DNA of 64,000 nt. It comes from Tubulanus polymorphus. Taxonomy: Eukaryota; Nemertea; Palaeonemertea; Tubulaniformes; Tubulanidae. The DNA lies in contig NC_134028.1 in the NCBI RefSeq assembly GCF_964204645.1, positions 19,938,153 to 20,002,152 on the forward strand, in the 5' to 3' direction. A program made the position numbers and the translations under genes. Below, piece by piece: positions 9,894 to 20,891 of this stretch (position 1 is the first letter of the stretch; each line of letters opens with the position of its first letter). The notes below the pieces were generated by a model. It had not been told where the DNA came from and did no database searches. It saw only the letters and a program-made list of their open reading frames with translations.

Positions 9894-12515
9894 TTAAGGC
9901 TGATAAAGTGACAAGTCCGGATAAAGACCTGACCTCCCACCTGGTCTCCCAGCTAAACTAGATGCATCAATATTTCGAATCATGTCTTGAGAATATTGAA
10001 TCTCATGAGGTATACCTTTATCTTCACTGATCGACAAAGGAACCAAAAGATCGTGATGTTTAACATATATCCGTAAAGTAAATGATGAGCTCATAATCAA
10101 TCTTCCAATTCGCCTATATAGAGAAGGCTTGACCGGAATTTTATCCGGAAAATCAATAGCAATTCCATCATACTGAATTTTACAAGGTGTAACCCAATCA
10201 AGATTGATAAATAATTTAAAGAAATGAGAATTACAATGTAGCTTACGTAAAGCAGGGGATCCAAGTAAGGAAATACTGCCCGCACAGGCATTAAGATCAA
10301 TTAATGGAAGTAAGATACATTCATTCCAATCCGAAATCTCTAAAAGTAGCTGTGATTTACAACGTTGAACCATATTACGCCTGCCCCTTAGAAAGGTAAA
10401 TAGGTATTTAATATCATAACACAGGAAATGCAACGCACAGAAGATAATAGCCAGAAGAACTATCGTGTCAACTAGAAAATTGGAATCGTCGTCAATTAGC
10501 GATTGAGCAACCCGCGAAGACTGTTCTAAAAATGAAATAGTCCTATTAGACTGTATAACCGTTGCCCCAGCAAGTGGTGCTGCATGAGCTGCACCCAAGG
10601 CTGCAACCGGAAAAATACCCCCTGGATTATACCGTATCATGAAGAAAATATAAACTGACATAGCAAGCGCCGCTATGCTCAGAATAGTAGGAACCGATAT
10701 AATGCCTATAGACGATGGAGATGAAAATATATGTCGCAAATTATCTTTAGCTAGTTCATTCTTTAACGCGTCGGCCTTTGAGGCGAACAAATCTACATTA
10801 GACTTATGCGTTGAAGCCAATCTCTTAAGATCCGTTGAAAATTTAGCATCCTTTGATGCTACCAAATCCCATGATTCTTTATTCAGTTTTAAGGGTGGAA
10901 CCTCAACCATAGGCGCTTTCGATAACTCATTCCCCCTTATCTTTCTCAAATCTGCAGCATTAGAGAACAACGAATGCAGCACAGGTAAATTTACTACATG
11001 CAAAACAGTTTTATCCTCCTTTCCAATATGACAACCTGTGAGTTTATAAGGGATCCGAAAAGATGACGCAATTATAGAGCAAAAACAAGGGATTGTCATT
11101 ACGCACAACCTGCAACCATTGATAGACTTAACCTGTCGGTCAGAACAATGCATAGTCCAAACTTCGTCAGCAGATGACAGTAAATAACGCCCATCCGCTA
11201 ATTCATAACTACCTTCAAACAGTAACGCTTCCTCATATCTAATGTCACACAATTTCATTATAGCCTCAGGTTGGTCCCAAAATAGCGCTGACGCACACGT
11301 TAATTTATGACGGGAATTGAGAGATTTAGTTGTACTACACACTTTAAGGTCTCTACCGTTGCAGGAAAGTAAAAAATCACTATCGAATTCGGTATAATAT
11401 TCGTTATCACTTGTAACGGCGATATACTGAGGTAAACCAAAAATTTGAGTCGTATTAGCACTAGTGGCATTCGACGGTACAGGTAATGTATCAATATGAT
11501 AAACATCCATAAAACCAGCCAAACTATGGATGGGAATGGCGATCGTTATATATAAATACGTTTCAGTCTGCGTGAACGTGATATCCCGCATTTGATAATA
11601 AAAACTAGGCTGACTATGCGTAACCTTAAAACTAGGATAATGATCGCTGAGAATATCCTGTACATTATTAATTACTTTATTGATCTGTTCAGGACCCACG
11701 AGAGAAATAGGCAAAAAGCCATCCAATAATAACTGAGTTGCCTGTAGAAAATTCTCCGACTGGCCAACTACTACCCCAAAACGGTATTGGTAGTCAACCA
11801 AGTTCCTCATTAAAATGGACAAAGCCGAAACTGTGACATTTAAACGATCCAATTTATGAAATATTTCCTTCCGAGAATTTCGGTACTCTACAGTCAAAAT
11901 ATTATAAGAATCGGCAAACCTCTTAATTGTTTCATGATTCTCTTTGATGGCCACCATAGCATTATCAAGCCTTTCGTTAGTTGTGTTCATGAATGAATTA
12001 AGCAACTTGCCGTCTTGTACAACCTGATCAGCCAAGGCTGTTACCCCTGACTCCACTTTGAGGACATGTTGCCTAAGTGCGTCCACGTCCTCTTCAGTAG
12101 CCGTGCCAAATAGCGACTTCGCAAAATTTCCTACAAAGTTTAATAAAGCTCTTTTCCCACGACCACTTGCCCTAACAGGAATCAAAGATTTAACGGTATT
12201 CATATTAGCGTTAAGCCGTGTTCGTGTTTCTTTAATCTGAGAATTTAATCGCTCAATAATCGTATTTAACATCCCACAACCGTTATACGGGTGAAAATGA
12301 TAATGTATAGGGCATGATAGAGGGGTTATAATATCGAGGTCAAATTTAGGCCAGGGAATACAGAAGGTATGCCTATACTTGGAAACACCATTAAGAATAT
12401 TTGTGAACTTATTGAAGACAATTCCCCAATTCAACATAACAACTGAATTCGCCGAAGTGTCAACCGGTTCCAACGTCGTCATGTAAACAGCCAGTAATAA
12501 AATGTAAAGCCTCAT
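9894..12515 (-). CDS. env: Element 2 Env, F-type (baculovirus F/errantivirus-like) membrane glycoprotein
   Basis: Envelope-like protein of 873 residues, starting ATG at 12515. It opens with a signal peptide. At about residues 119-122 there is a furin-type site (RGKR), followed at once by a fusion-peptide-like segment with the LFGTA motif typical of the Baculo_F/errantivirus Env family, then a long helical heptad-rich region with N-glycosylation sites and a Cys-rich central part. Two hydrophobic spans lie at about residues 605-628 and 679-705, followed by a long (about 165-residue) C-terminal domain. In known relatives this protein sits in membranes and mediates fusion of enveloped particles. 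The gene is intact, immediately preceded by a strong splice acceptor, and starts 53 bases after the pol stop. Confidence 0.82.
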   Translation of the reverse strand: MRLYILLLAVYMTTLEPVDTSANSVVMLNWGIVFNKFTNILNGVSKYRHTFCIPWPKFDLDIITPLSCPIHYHFHPYNGCGMLNTIIERLNSQIKETRTRLNANMNTVKSLIPVRASGRGKRALLNFVGNFAKSLFGTATEEDVDALRQHVLKVESGVTALADQVVQDGKLLNSFMNTTNERLDNAMVAIKENHETIKRFADSYNILTVEYRNSRKEIFHKLDRLNVTVSALSILMRNLVDYQYRFGVVVGQSENFLQATQLLLDGFLPISLVGPEQINKVINNVQDILSDHYPSFKVTHSQPSFYYQMRDITFTQTETYLYITIAIPIHSLAGFMDVYHIDTLPVPSNATSANTTQIFGLPQYIAVTSDNEYYTEFDSDFLLSCNGRDLKVCSTTKSLNSRHKLTCASALFWDQPEAIMKLCDIRYEEALLFEGSYELADGRYLLSSADEVWTMHCSDRQVKSINGCRLCVMTIPCFCSIIASSFRIPYKLTGCHIGKEDKTVLHVVNLPVLHSLFSNAADLRKIRGNELSKAPMVEVPPLKLNKESWDLVASKDAKFSTDLKRLASTHKSNVDLFASKADALKNELAKDNLRHIFSSPSSIGIISVPTILSIAALAMSVYIFFMIRYNPGGIFPVAALGAAHAAPLAGATVIQSNRTISFLEQSSRVAQSLIDDDSNFLVDTIVLLAIIFCALHFLCYDIKYLFTFLRGRRNMVQRCKSQLLLEISDWNECILLPLIDLNACAGSISLLGSPALRKLHCNSHFFKLFINLDWVTPCKIQYDGIAIDFPDKIPVKPSLYRRIGRLIMSSSFTLRIYVKHHDLLVPLSISEDKGIPHEIQYSQDMIRNIDASSLAGRPGGRSGLYPDLSLYQP

Positions 12516-12524
12516 GGTAGTATC

Positions 12525-12526
12525 CT
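12525..12526 (-). promoter_or_regulatory. env splice acceptor (element 2)
   Basis: On the minus strand a pyrimidine tract (TTCTCTTTTAG) ends nine bases before the env ATG. With the consensus donor GTAAGT at 18886-18881 it gives the layout for a subgenomic env mRNA. Confidence 0.6.
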
Positions 12527-12567
12527 AAAAGAGAACGAAATATAGTTACTACATTCCGTGAACCAAC

Positions 12568-14345
12568 TTATTCCTTTAGTTCCTTCGTTTTAAAATAGTT
12601 CTCAATTAAACTTGGGTTTAATATATTTTCCTCAGGTTCGAAAGTAGACTCGCCTTTCGTATAACCCTCCCACCATATCTTAAAATGGCGTTTACCATTG
12701 ATAACTTTATCACCTAAAATCTCTTTAACTATAAAAATGTCATCTGGAATATCAACTAACTCATCTTCCTGATTTGCTAAATCCGATCTTAAAGGTTCGC
12801 CAAAACAAGCGTCTTGATCTCCTATTGGAAGATCGTCCCTGTGAACAAACTTCTTCAACCTATCTGCTGCTATAGGACTTTTCATATATTTATCAGTTTT
12901 AACACATTTGACTCTAAATGTAGAGGGACCTATTGACTTTACAATCTGGAACGGTCCACGATAACGCTTTTGTAACTTCCTAGTCAACCCTTTCTTAAAA
13001 TTTGGAAAGAAAACCCAACAGTGGTCCCCAACTTCAAAGTTGACCGGGGTAGCATGTTTATCGCTGATCTTTTTGAATGCAGCTTGTGCCGTAAGGATCG
13101 CACCTTTAGCTATCTTGTAAACATACCGTAATTTATCTTGGGCCAGTCTGACATGTGTGTTTATCTTTAGAGGATTATACATAGGTTCCAGTAATGCACT
13201 ATCTAGCGGCGTGTTCGGATGCCTTAAAAACATTAAGTAAAATGGACTATAATTCGATATTGACTTCATTGGACTAGTATTATACGCAAAGACTGCAGCA
13301 CGCAAGTAAGTGGTCCAATCGGTTTGATTATCAGAAATCATCATAGATAATAAGGATTTAATTGACTTGTTCGTAACTTCACAGAGACCATTGCATTTAG
13401 GATTGAATGAAGCAGTCTTCTTATGTGTAATATTCGAGAATTTAAGTATTTCCTCCACAATCTCACTTAAGAAATTACTTCCGCGATCACTTAATAATTC
13501 TTTAGGGAAAGCATATCTTAGGAAAATTTCATCATACATGATTCTAGCAATAGTAGGAGCAGTTATATCAGGAACCGCAAATGCTTCACAATATCGTGTA
13601 AAATTACACACAAAGACCACAATTTGGTTCATCCCATCACTAGACCTTGTCAAGGGTCCCACACAATCTACTGATATTTTGACAAAAGGACCATCAGGAA
13701 TCTCCTGTGGTTGTATTGGTGCATGACCACGTCTATTAGACCTCTTTCGCTGATTACAATTAGAACAGCTGGATACAAAGTGAGATACATCTCGATACAA
13801 GTTCTTCCAAAAATAGTTTCGATATATTCTAGAATAAGTCTTAGGTATACCAAAATGCCCAGAAATATTCTCGACATGCATAAATTGTAGAATTTCTTGT
13901 TTCAATGATTCGGGTACTACTGATGGTAAGAAATAATCTCCGTTTTCATTTTTCGACGGCCTTGGGATATGATATAAAACCCCTTTTTCATTCAAGGTAT
14001 ATTGATCAGCTTCTAGTAGAACTAATCTTGCTTCCGACTCGTCATCAGATAAAGTACCATTTTCTAAATAATTTATCATGTCAGATAAATGCCTGTCTTT
14101 TAATTGCTCATTGCGAATATTATCTACGTCAACACGTGCTAACTCATAAATCTTGGTGTTGGATCCGAAATTCATTCTGCTTAACCCATCTGCGTTACCG
14201 TGGATCCTACCGGGCTTGTGTTTAATTTCAAAATCATACTCCGATAACTCATCTAACACTCGTAATACCTGTGGGGTAGGATTTTTCATTCGCTTAACGT
14301 AAGACAATGCCGCATGATCAGTTTGAATGACAAAACGGTTTACCA
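12568..14345 (-). CDS. pol: Element 2 Pol: end of RNase H, integrase, chromodomain
   Basis: Second pol frame. It starts inside RNase H (TDHAALSYV, HGNADGLSRM) and runs into integrase: HHCC finger (HVENISGHFGIPKT, CSNCNQRKRS) and DDE core with D in VDCVGPL, D in LLSDRGSNF and E in CNGLCEVTNK. A GPF module (RGPFQIVKSIGPSTFRVK) follows, and the protein ends in a chromodomain (FIVKEILGDKV, WWEGYTKGESTFEPEENI). It is open from about 14345 to the TAA at 12568. It is joined to the upstream frame by a one-base difference in a T run at about 14336-14339, inside RNase H. This looks like a mutation or base-calling error, not programmed recoding. Confidence 0.9.
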
Positions 14346-17300
14346 TAAAGAAATGGCCGAAAATGACGGACACCGTACAGTATGGCGGCTAATTCCTTGC
14401 GAGTGGTATTGTAATTAAGTTCGGCTTTTGTAAACTGTATTGATGCATACGAAATAGGATGCTCATTGCCATCGTCTGAAATTTGACTTAAAACCATACC
14501 GCAAGCAAAGTTACTAGCATCACACTGCAGAATGAACGGTTTGTCGAAATCAGGAAATTCTAATACCGGAGCTGACTGAAGAGCCATCTTCAAATTGTCA
14601 AATGATTTTTGACATTCATCAGACCACTCAAATTTAACATCCTTTTGAAGTAGTAACGTTAGGGGTTTAGCAATCGTGGCATAATCTTTTACAAATGATC
14701 TATAGAATCCTGTCAGACCAAGAAATCCTCTCAGAGTTTTAAGAGAGTTTGGAGTAGCACATTCTTCAATCTTATGAATTTTCTCTTCCAATGGTAGCAA
14801 TCCAAATTCAGTTACTAAGTAACCTAAATATTTAACTTTATTAGAAAAGAAATGACATTTAAGTCGTTTTAATTTCAAATTCGCTTCACGCAGTCGTTCA
14901 AACACTAGTCTCAGATGTGCTAAGTGAGATTCCTCATCCTCAGAGTATATAATAATATCATCCAAAAATACTTCACAAATATCATGAAGGAGATCTTTTA
15001 AAACATATGTAATATTTCGCCAAAATGTGGCGGGTGCTCCTCCTAACCCTTGCGGCATCATTAGGTATTCCCATTTTCCACTGTTGCAAACAAAAGCTGT
15101 TTTGTCTATAGAATCCGAATGCATAGGAATCTGAAAATATCCCGAATGTAAATCTAGTGTTGTAAATATTTTGCCTTTCCCTTTACCAATGTTAGTGAAT
15201 ATCTCAGTTAATGTAGGTCCAGGGAATGTGTCAATTTTTGTTACTTTATTGAGCTGGCGGTAGTCATGAACCAAGCGATAAGCTGGTGTTTTATCAGGGT
15301 TCAATGAAGCTTTTCGTACTAGTATGCAAGGAGACGCCCATTCGGAAGTTGACTCCCGAATGATTCCTTTATCAGCTAATTCCTTAATTAAGTTATCTTC
15401 AACTTCTCTGAGTGCAACAGCGGGTCTATAGGGTTTTAACCTTACCGGGGGAGATGAACCAGTGTGTATTCGATGCTCCCAGGGTACCTTAGCTCTCGAT
15501 AATTCCTTCGTTTCCTTCGCAAAAATATCTTTAAATTCTACTAATAAATTGTACAGTTTAATTTTACCTTCCGGACTGAGACCTGTATCAGTTATATTAA
15601 TATCTTGAAAATTGATATTTCCAGTGTCATTTTCTAAAAATCGTTTTCTAAAATCAGAGACTTTAAATTCTTTAGGTCCCGAGTTCTTTGATTTTTCACC
15701 CTCCGAGTCACTTGATTGATTAGCCTCGGGAACTATCATATAATTCAGCGTTACAAAACCTAAAGATGTGCCTTTATGTAATTTTATCGGGGCATTCGTA
15801 AAATTGTATAGTGTCAATGGCACTGTTATATTGCGCACCTCGACTACTGACTCATCACTATGAATACTGTACCTCGATCCAAGATTGCGATCTGGTTCTA
15901 AAAGAACCTGGTTGCTGTCAGAAAGATAATTCGAGAGTTTACCCCTTATTTCATACTGTGATTTCGGTGGTACTACTATTTCATTAACAGTTCTCACTTT
16001 AGCCTGATGACCCAAACCAACTTGATTTTGTAATTTTATTGGGTGTCCATTATCTATAGACATATTTCCTGAACCAAAATCTAATACAACCTTTTTCTCA
16101 TTCATGAAATCTAATCCCAATATCAAAGTTTGTTGTATAGGGCTCGCTAAATATACTGTTTGAGAAAATCGCTCAGAACCTATTTGAATAGGTATATCTA
16201 CCGTTCCTTCTAAAGATATAGGGGTTCCATTTGCTGAATGCGCCACGGTTAACGATGCTTCGTTGATAGGTAATTTATTAAGTAGAGAAGATGAATGATA
16301 AACTCTACTATCCATTACGGAGATCATGGCTCCGCTGTCAATTAAAACATTATAAGGGGTGTTTCCTATCTTCCCATTAACTGTACTGGCTACAGATGCT
16401 AAGATGATTGGATGTTTATCATTCTCGGTACTAAAATAAGCATCCTCTGCAGGGTATTCAGAGGTTAATGACTGTTCTCGTAAAAATTCCGAAACCTCGC
16501 CTATAACGGCTTGAGACAAGGGATCTTCACACTCGACTAGTTGGAGATCAGTAACAGCTGCCTCGCATTTATTTTGGAATTCTAACCTGGGATAGTTAGA
16601 AGATACAGCATAAGTTCCAGCAGAAACATCAATCAAAAATTCAGACACATCATTCAGAATTTCATTTCCAGACCTTGAATATGATTTTTCGCATTTTCTA
16701 AAATTAATATCGTTCGTTCCTACATTTCGACACTGAAGTTTCTGCAATTTATTTGCTGCCCACTTGCAAACTTCAATAATTTCTTCACCAGGGTCCCATA
16801 ATTTAAATTCACGAGCTATTTTAGAGGTATTTTGTACTTCGGTGTCTAATTCAGACGTTTCATCGAATTTTACATGTTTCTTAATCTTCGCCGATTCCAT
16901 TTCACATTGATTTCGCGTACATGTATCTACTAAATCGTCATCGGACCTTTTGTCATTCTCCCCAGGGTCCCAACATCTGGGTTCACGAGTTATCTTTGAG
17001 GCAATTTGAACCTCCGCATTTACGTCGGACATCTTTTCAAAACTTACACGTTTTTTAATTTTCTTAGTTTCAATTTCAAACTGATTTTGTATACACTTTT
17101 CTTCTAATTCCTTATTTGATATAATTTTGGAATTTTCCTCTCCTTCAGAGTAAGAGCTAAAACTAGAAACATTTTCATTATCTATCTTTCCGTCATTTAC
17201 TGCGGTAGATTCAATCTGACTATCGCAATCATTACTAATTTTACTATCAAATTTATTATTCATACCATCATAACTCAATGTAATATCTTCTCTATTTAAA

Positions 17301-17730
17301 TTCAATAGACTATTCGATTCAATTCTTTCAGATTTACTTTCTGCTTCTGACAGACCTTTTCCCGGTAAATTACTATCTGTTTTCATAAACGGTTTATTTT
17401 CACTAAGTGCGGATACCCCCATAGATTCATCAGTATACACTAAACTATTCAGATTTCGTCTGGGATCCTCGCCAGCAAACCTACACATATTATACCCATC
17501 GCACCTGTCCGTTAAAATAAACTCATTACCATACAGATCGTCTGTCTTATCGTAAGCATAAGGCTCAAAATAATTCTGCTCATATTCTGAAGGGAAGTTT
17601 CTTTCTCTAAATTCATTATAGCATTGTAAATAATCATATCTATCATCATAATTAGATTTACCTAAATGTCCGTTCGTAAATGCCGATGTGGCTATAGGAC
17701 CTTGATTCACCCCGTAATCATAGGCCCTTA
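14318..17730 (-). CDS. pol: Element 2 Pol: protease, reverse transcriptase, RNase H start
   Basis: This frame is -1 relative to gag and opens upstream of the gag stop, so no separate start is needed; GTG at 17710 is the first start-like codon. A roughly 440-residue acidic, Ser/Asn-rich region with internal repeats (CWDPGE and LWDPGE blocks) precedes the protease motif DSGAMIS (about residue 453). RT follows: YRLVHDYRQLNKV, LDLHSGYFQI and the catalytic FLDDIIIYSE. RNase H begins at LQCDASNFACGM. The frame runs out just after the RNase H start because of a one-base shift near 14338. The long pre-protease domain is unusual and of unknown function. Confidence 0.88.
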
Positions 17731-18873
17731 CTCGTTTCCCGGAGGCGGGGTCTCAAATTCATATAAATTATTCACTGTGTGCGTTCTATCTCGTGGTATA
17801 AATGATTGAGCTTGCTGTCTAAGAGGCGGCGGTTCACGTGAATTATCCTGATAAACTGAACTTCCCCGGAAACGATCAAATCGATTATCAGCTGGTTGCC
17901 TCACTTGCGAATATTGTCGTTGCGGTAGACGGTTGGAATTTGTCGGATTATTATAGTTTTGCCGTGGACTCCGACATTGTCGGGCGATATGACCACGACG
18001 ACCACAATTATGGCATATTCGGCATCTTGATGTTGTATGCCCTACCGTTTGACAATACTCGCAGTATGGCCGACCATCCGACAATCTAATCGGTCGAGAT
18101 TTGTTTTGACTCGTTTCACCCTTTTGTAACTGCAACAACTCAGTCAATTTCTCATTTAAACCTTTTACTTCCTGCTCTAAGGCTATCTGGCGGGAATAAT
18201 CTATATTCAATGACCTGATTGATGCCTGTGCCGGCGATATTTTTTCAAGTTCCTGCGATAATCTGGCATAAGTTATCGCCTGGTCAAAATTGATTGGGCA
18301 TTTCCCAATTACAAACGCCTTTGTGGCTGGTAGCAACCCATGCAGAAATGGCTGCAACAGGTCCTCACCCGACTTCTCAAGTTTACCAGCCAAGTAAAGT
18401 AACCTCCTAATATACGAGTCAAGTGACTCACCTTCATTCATCTTCAACATGTAAAATTGTTGCTGAGTCACAAATTGCATGTCCTTATTCTTAAACTTTT
18501 CTTTAAACAAATCTAAAATTTCCTCTAAAGATCTTTCTATGATCTTATTTTCCGCATCTAGCGGAGGGTTTGATCGTAAATAGTAATAGTACTCTCGGGC
18601 ACGCCCTTTCAAGTACATCGGTAAAGCGGCCAGCGCTTTACTCTTCTTCCACCCCCCAAACTCAACTCTTATTTGAAAATCCCGCAAAAAATCTACAATA
18701 TCTTCATCTGCATCCCCAGAAAAGTGAATATCAGGCCTAAAAGCTAGCCCGTCTGGGGTGACCGTTGTCCCCGCTTCCAAAGTAGCAATTTGAGTCTGCA
18801 ACTGATTAATTTTACTCACAAAGTCTGGTGATGTAGCTTGACTGTTTTCCAAACTAAAGACCGGCACATTCAT
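17728..18873 (-). CDS. gag: Element 2 Gag (capsid and nucleocapsid)
   Basis: ATG at 18873, 382 codons to TAA at 17728-17730. It has a short coiled-coil-like N-terminus (KINQLQTQIATLEAG), then a capsid-type region with FSGDADEDIVDFLRDF and GRAREYYYYL. Two CCHC zinc knuckles follow, CEYCQTVGHTTSRC and CHNCGRRGHIARQC, then a Gln/Arg/Pro-rich tail. It forms the particle shell and binds the RNA genome. It overlaps the pol frame at the slip site, so Gag and Gag-Pol should be made from one mRNA. Intact. Confidence 0.9.
   Translation of the reverse strand: MNVPVFSLENSQATSPDFVSKINQLQTQIATLEAGTTVTPDGLAFRPDIHFSGDADEDIVDFLRDFQIRVEFGGWKKSKALAALPMYLKGRAREYYYYLRSNPPLDAENKIIERSLEEILDLFKEKFKNKDMQFVTQQQFYMLKMNEGESLDSYIRRLLYLAGKLEKSGEDLLQPFLHGLLPATKAFVIGKCPINFDQAITYARLSQELEKISPAQASIRSLNIDYSRQIALEQEVKGLNEKLTELLQLQKGETSQNKSRPIRLSDGRPYCEYCQTVGHTTSRCRICHNCGRRGHIARQCRSPRQNYNNPTNSNRLPQRQYSQVRQPADNRFDRFRGSSVYQDNSREPPPLRQQAQSFIPRDRTHTVNNLYEFETPPPGNE
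17734..17740 (-). promoter_or_regulatory. -1 ribosomal frameshift heptamer GGGAAAC at the gag-pol overlap
   Basis: On the minus strand gag ends CCG GGA AAC GAG TAA. Read as G GGA AAC this is a canonical X-XXY-YYZ slip site, and a -1 slip enters the pol frame, which is open there. The same heptamer is used by type D retroviruses. I did not find a clear downstream pseudoknot by eye. Confidence 0.75.
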
Positions 18874-18880
18874 TTTCACA

Positions 18881-18886
18881 ACTTAC
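18881..18886 (-). promoter_or_regulatory. Splice donor in the leader of element 2
   Basis: GTAAGT on the minus strand, a perfect donor core, eight bases upstream of the gag ATG. It is the obvious partner for the env acceptor at 12526. Confidence 0.6.
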
Positions 18887-19025
18887 GTCAAATTTTCTTC
18901 ACGTCCAAAGTATTTGAGTCTTCCGTTCGCGCTTGAATTTTCCCGAGTTCGCTGTTGTTATAGTTTTCTTCTGCGCTCACTTTTCCTCTTAATAGTTGTC
19001 AAAAATTGCCCGGGTCCTACACCAT

Positions 19026-19450
19026 TGATCGATTGCCTCTAAGATGTCTTCTCTCCAAAAATCAAACTAACGACCAGGCAATCTCATAGGATCTACTGCT
19101 GACAACTGTCCTGGTGGCTGCCAAAAATTGAACTCCCTCTCTCTACTTGTTCCCCGACTTAACTAGTATCTCCCTCTACCAAGTTTCAACCACGTGATCT
19201 CTCCCTACCAAATTTAGTGTGGTTTCTACAGAATCTGCAGCCTCCATCAACCACTCTCCGCCTAGAAATATATTCCCAACCACCAACACTACATACCAAG
19301 TTTCTGAATCATGTTTTCTGAACTATTCCCTTAGACTAAGATATTTCTTGTTTGCTTCGTTAAACCCAACTGTTCCCATTAAATCATTATTTTTTTCCCA
19401 GACGTTACTAATATTTATTTCATTATTTGGTTAACCCTAGTCAACTATCA
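19026..19450 (-). repeat. Element 2 5' LTR
   Basis: 425-bp repeat identical by eye to 7973-8397. On the minus strand it is followed within two bases by TGGTGTAGGACCCGGG (ending near 19009), the likely primer-binding site. The tRNA was not identified. Confidence 0.92.
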
Positions 19451-19454
19451 ATAG

Positions 19455-19999
19455 GACCAATGGCTGCATGGGATGCAGAGCTACGGATGGGGGCTGGAGT
19501 AGTGTTCCAGCCAGTTGACGAGATAAATGTAGCAGCAACAAAATGGGAACATAGTGTTATGATTCCTTTAGTAGATGTTTCCCGGTTTTCAATGACAATT
19601 CCTAATATGACGTGTGGAATGCCCAATGCCGAATGCCGACAAATAGAGAAAATGTTTCGCCTAATGCGTTTGCGTAAAATCCGAGCTGATCAAAAATTTA
19701 ACAGTTCCAGGCGTATGATTGAATCATTATTACCTGTTGAAATTCCGAGTACAAGAAGAGAAGGCCGTATGAAACGAACACCACTATCATTCATCGGAGA
19801 TGTCGCCAGTTTGATTTTTGGGGTCGCCACTACTGAGCAGTTACAAATAGTGGAAAGACATATGAATAAGTTTGATGCATTACAAAAAGTAGATCATAAA
19901 GCTATTGTCCAGTTACAAGAACGGTTAACTAGCTTTGCCAACGTAACAGATTCTAGATTTAAGTTAGTCAAGTTTCTAGTACGACAAAACAGAGATTAA
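19455..19999 (+). pseudogene. env: Element 1 env, truncated F-type ectodomain
   Basis: Continuation of the interrupted env frame after element 2. It has a furin-type GRMKR site at about the same residue number as in element 2 Env (around 122), followed by a fusion-peptide-like segment with IFGVATTEQL and a helical stretch. It stops at TAA 19997-19999, after about 197 residues of combined coding length. Element 2's intact Env is 873 residues, so most of the ectodomain and both membrane spans are absent here. Unrelated-looking sequence follows. The gene is dead for at least two reasons: the nested insertion and the truncation. Confidence 0.75.
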
Positions 20000-20891
20000 G
20001 ATCAAAACATACGGACCGTTGGTTGCAATCAATGTTACATATGATAAAAATACCCCTTGCACGAACTGCTTCATTAAAACAATTTACGCCAGTCGGCTTT
20101 TCAATAAGCCGCTAAGGAGATTGTGTAGTGGGGAAATTTTTACTAAATTTTGGATGGTGCATCAGCGGGATGCAGTCTTAATGAGTGACGACCTCCCATA
20201 GAGATATGGCGGCCAGCCTGTCTATAACGACTCTTCGCCACAAATAGCAGTACATGTTATCCCTGCCTAGACTACGGATGAATTTGCTTTCTGAGGCAAT
20301 GGGTGGGGACTAGCAGCTGACATCTCGGCGATTCGGATGTATCTGATCAGTATATCCATTTTTGCATAAATTTCGGCTCATCTTTATAAAATGCACTTAG
20401 AAAATTATTATGGAATTATTCATTAATTGTTGAAGCTGTCTGTTGCCAACATGTGCTGGGCACACGATAATCAACTAAATGATGTACTTGGCATCAGTAT
20501 TAATTTACGTCGTTGATTGGAGTCGGGACAGGTTGGACAAACCATCTTAAACGGTTAAAAATCGAGGCGGTCAGTGTATGGAAAGGGAGAGGAACATAAT
20601 AAAAAAGGGAAACTTTCGGTGTATACTGTTTTAATAATGCTTACTTCCAAAAAAGGGGAAGAGAAGTTGGTGGTTTTGTATCTAACTAAATTTGTATTAT
20701 CATACTAAATGTGGTATAAAAAGAAACGAACTCCAGTGAGTGTAAATAGATCTGGTCATTCTTCTCGTTCTGAAATATAGGATTTGTATTTGCATAAGTT
20801 TTTTTTTAATTCCCATATGGTTCATATTGTAATTTCTCGGACTGAAATACGAATTTGTTATATTTGCTTGTATATTTTATAAAATTCTTAC
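20000..20891. other. Element 1 3' region, no gene recognised
   Basis: Non-coding or degenerate sequence after the env stop. A 60-codon plus frame (20019-20201) shows no domain. The expected rest of env is not recognisable, so this is probably replaced or foreign sequence. Confidence 0.45.

Larger units (their letters stand above)
7973..19450 (-). mobile_element. Element 2: complete env-bearing chromodomain Ty3/Gypsy element nested in element 1 env
   Basis: 425-bp LTRs at 7973-8397 and 19026-19450 look identical and, read on the minus strand, run from TGATAGTTGAC to GCAATCGATCA. A 4-bp duplication, ATAG, flanks the element. On the minus strand the order is LTR, leader with splice donor, gag, pol with chromodomain, env, about 1.5 kb of 3' region, a G-rich polypurine tract at 8398-8404, then LTR. 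Gag and env are intact. Pol has a single-base discrepancy in RNase H near 14338. It inserted after element 1, in the opposite orientation. Confidence 0.93.
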
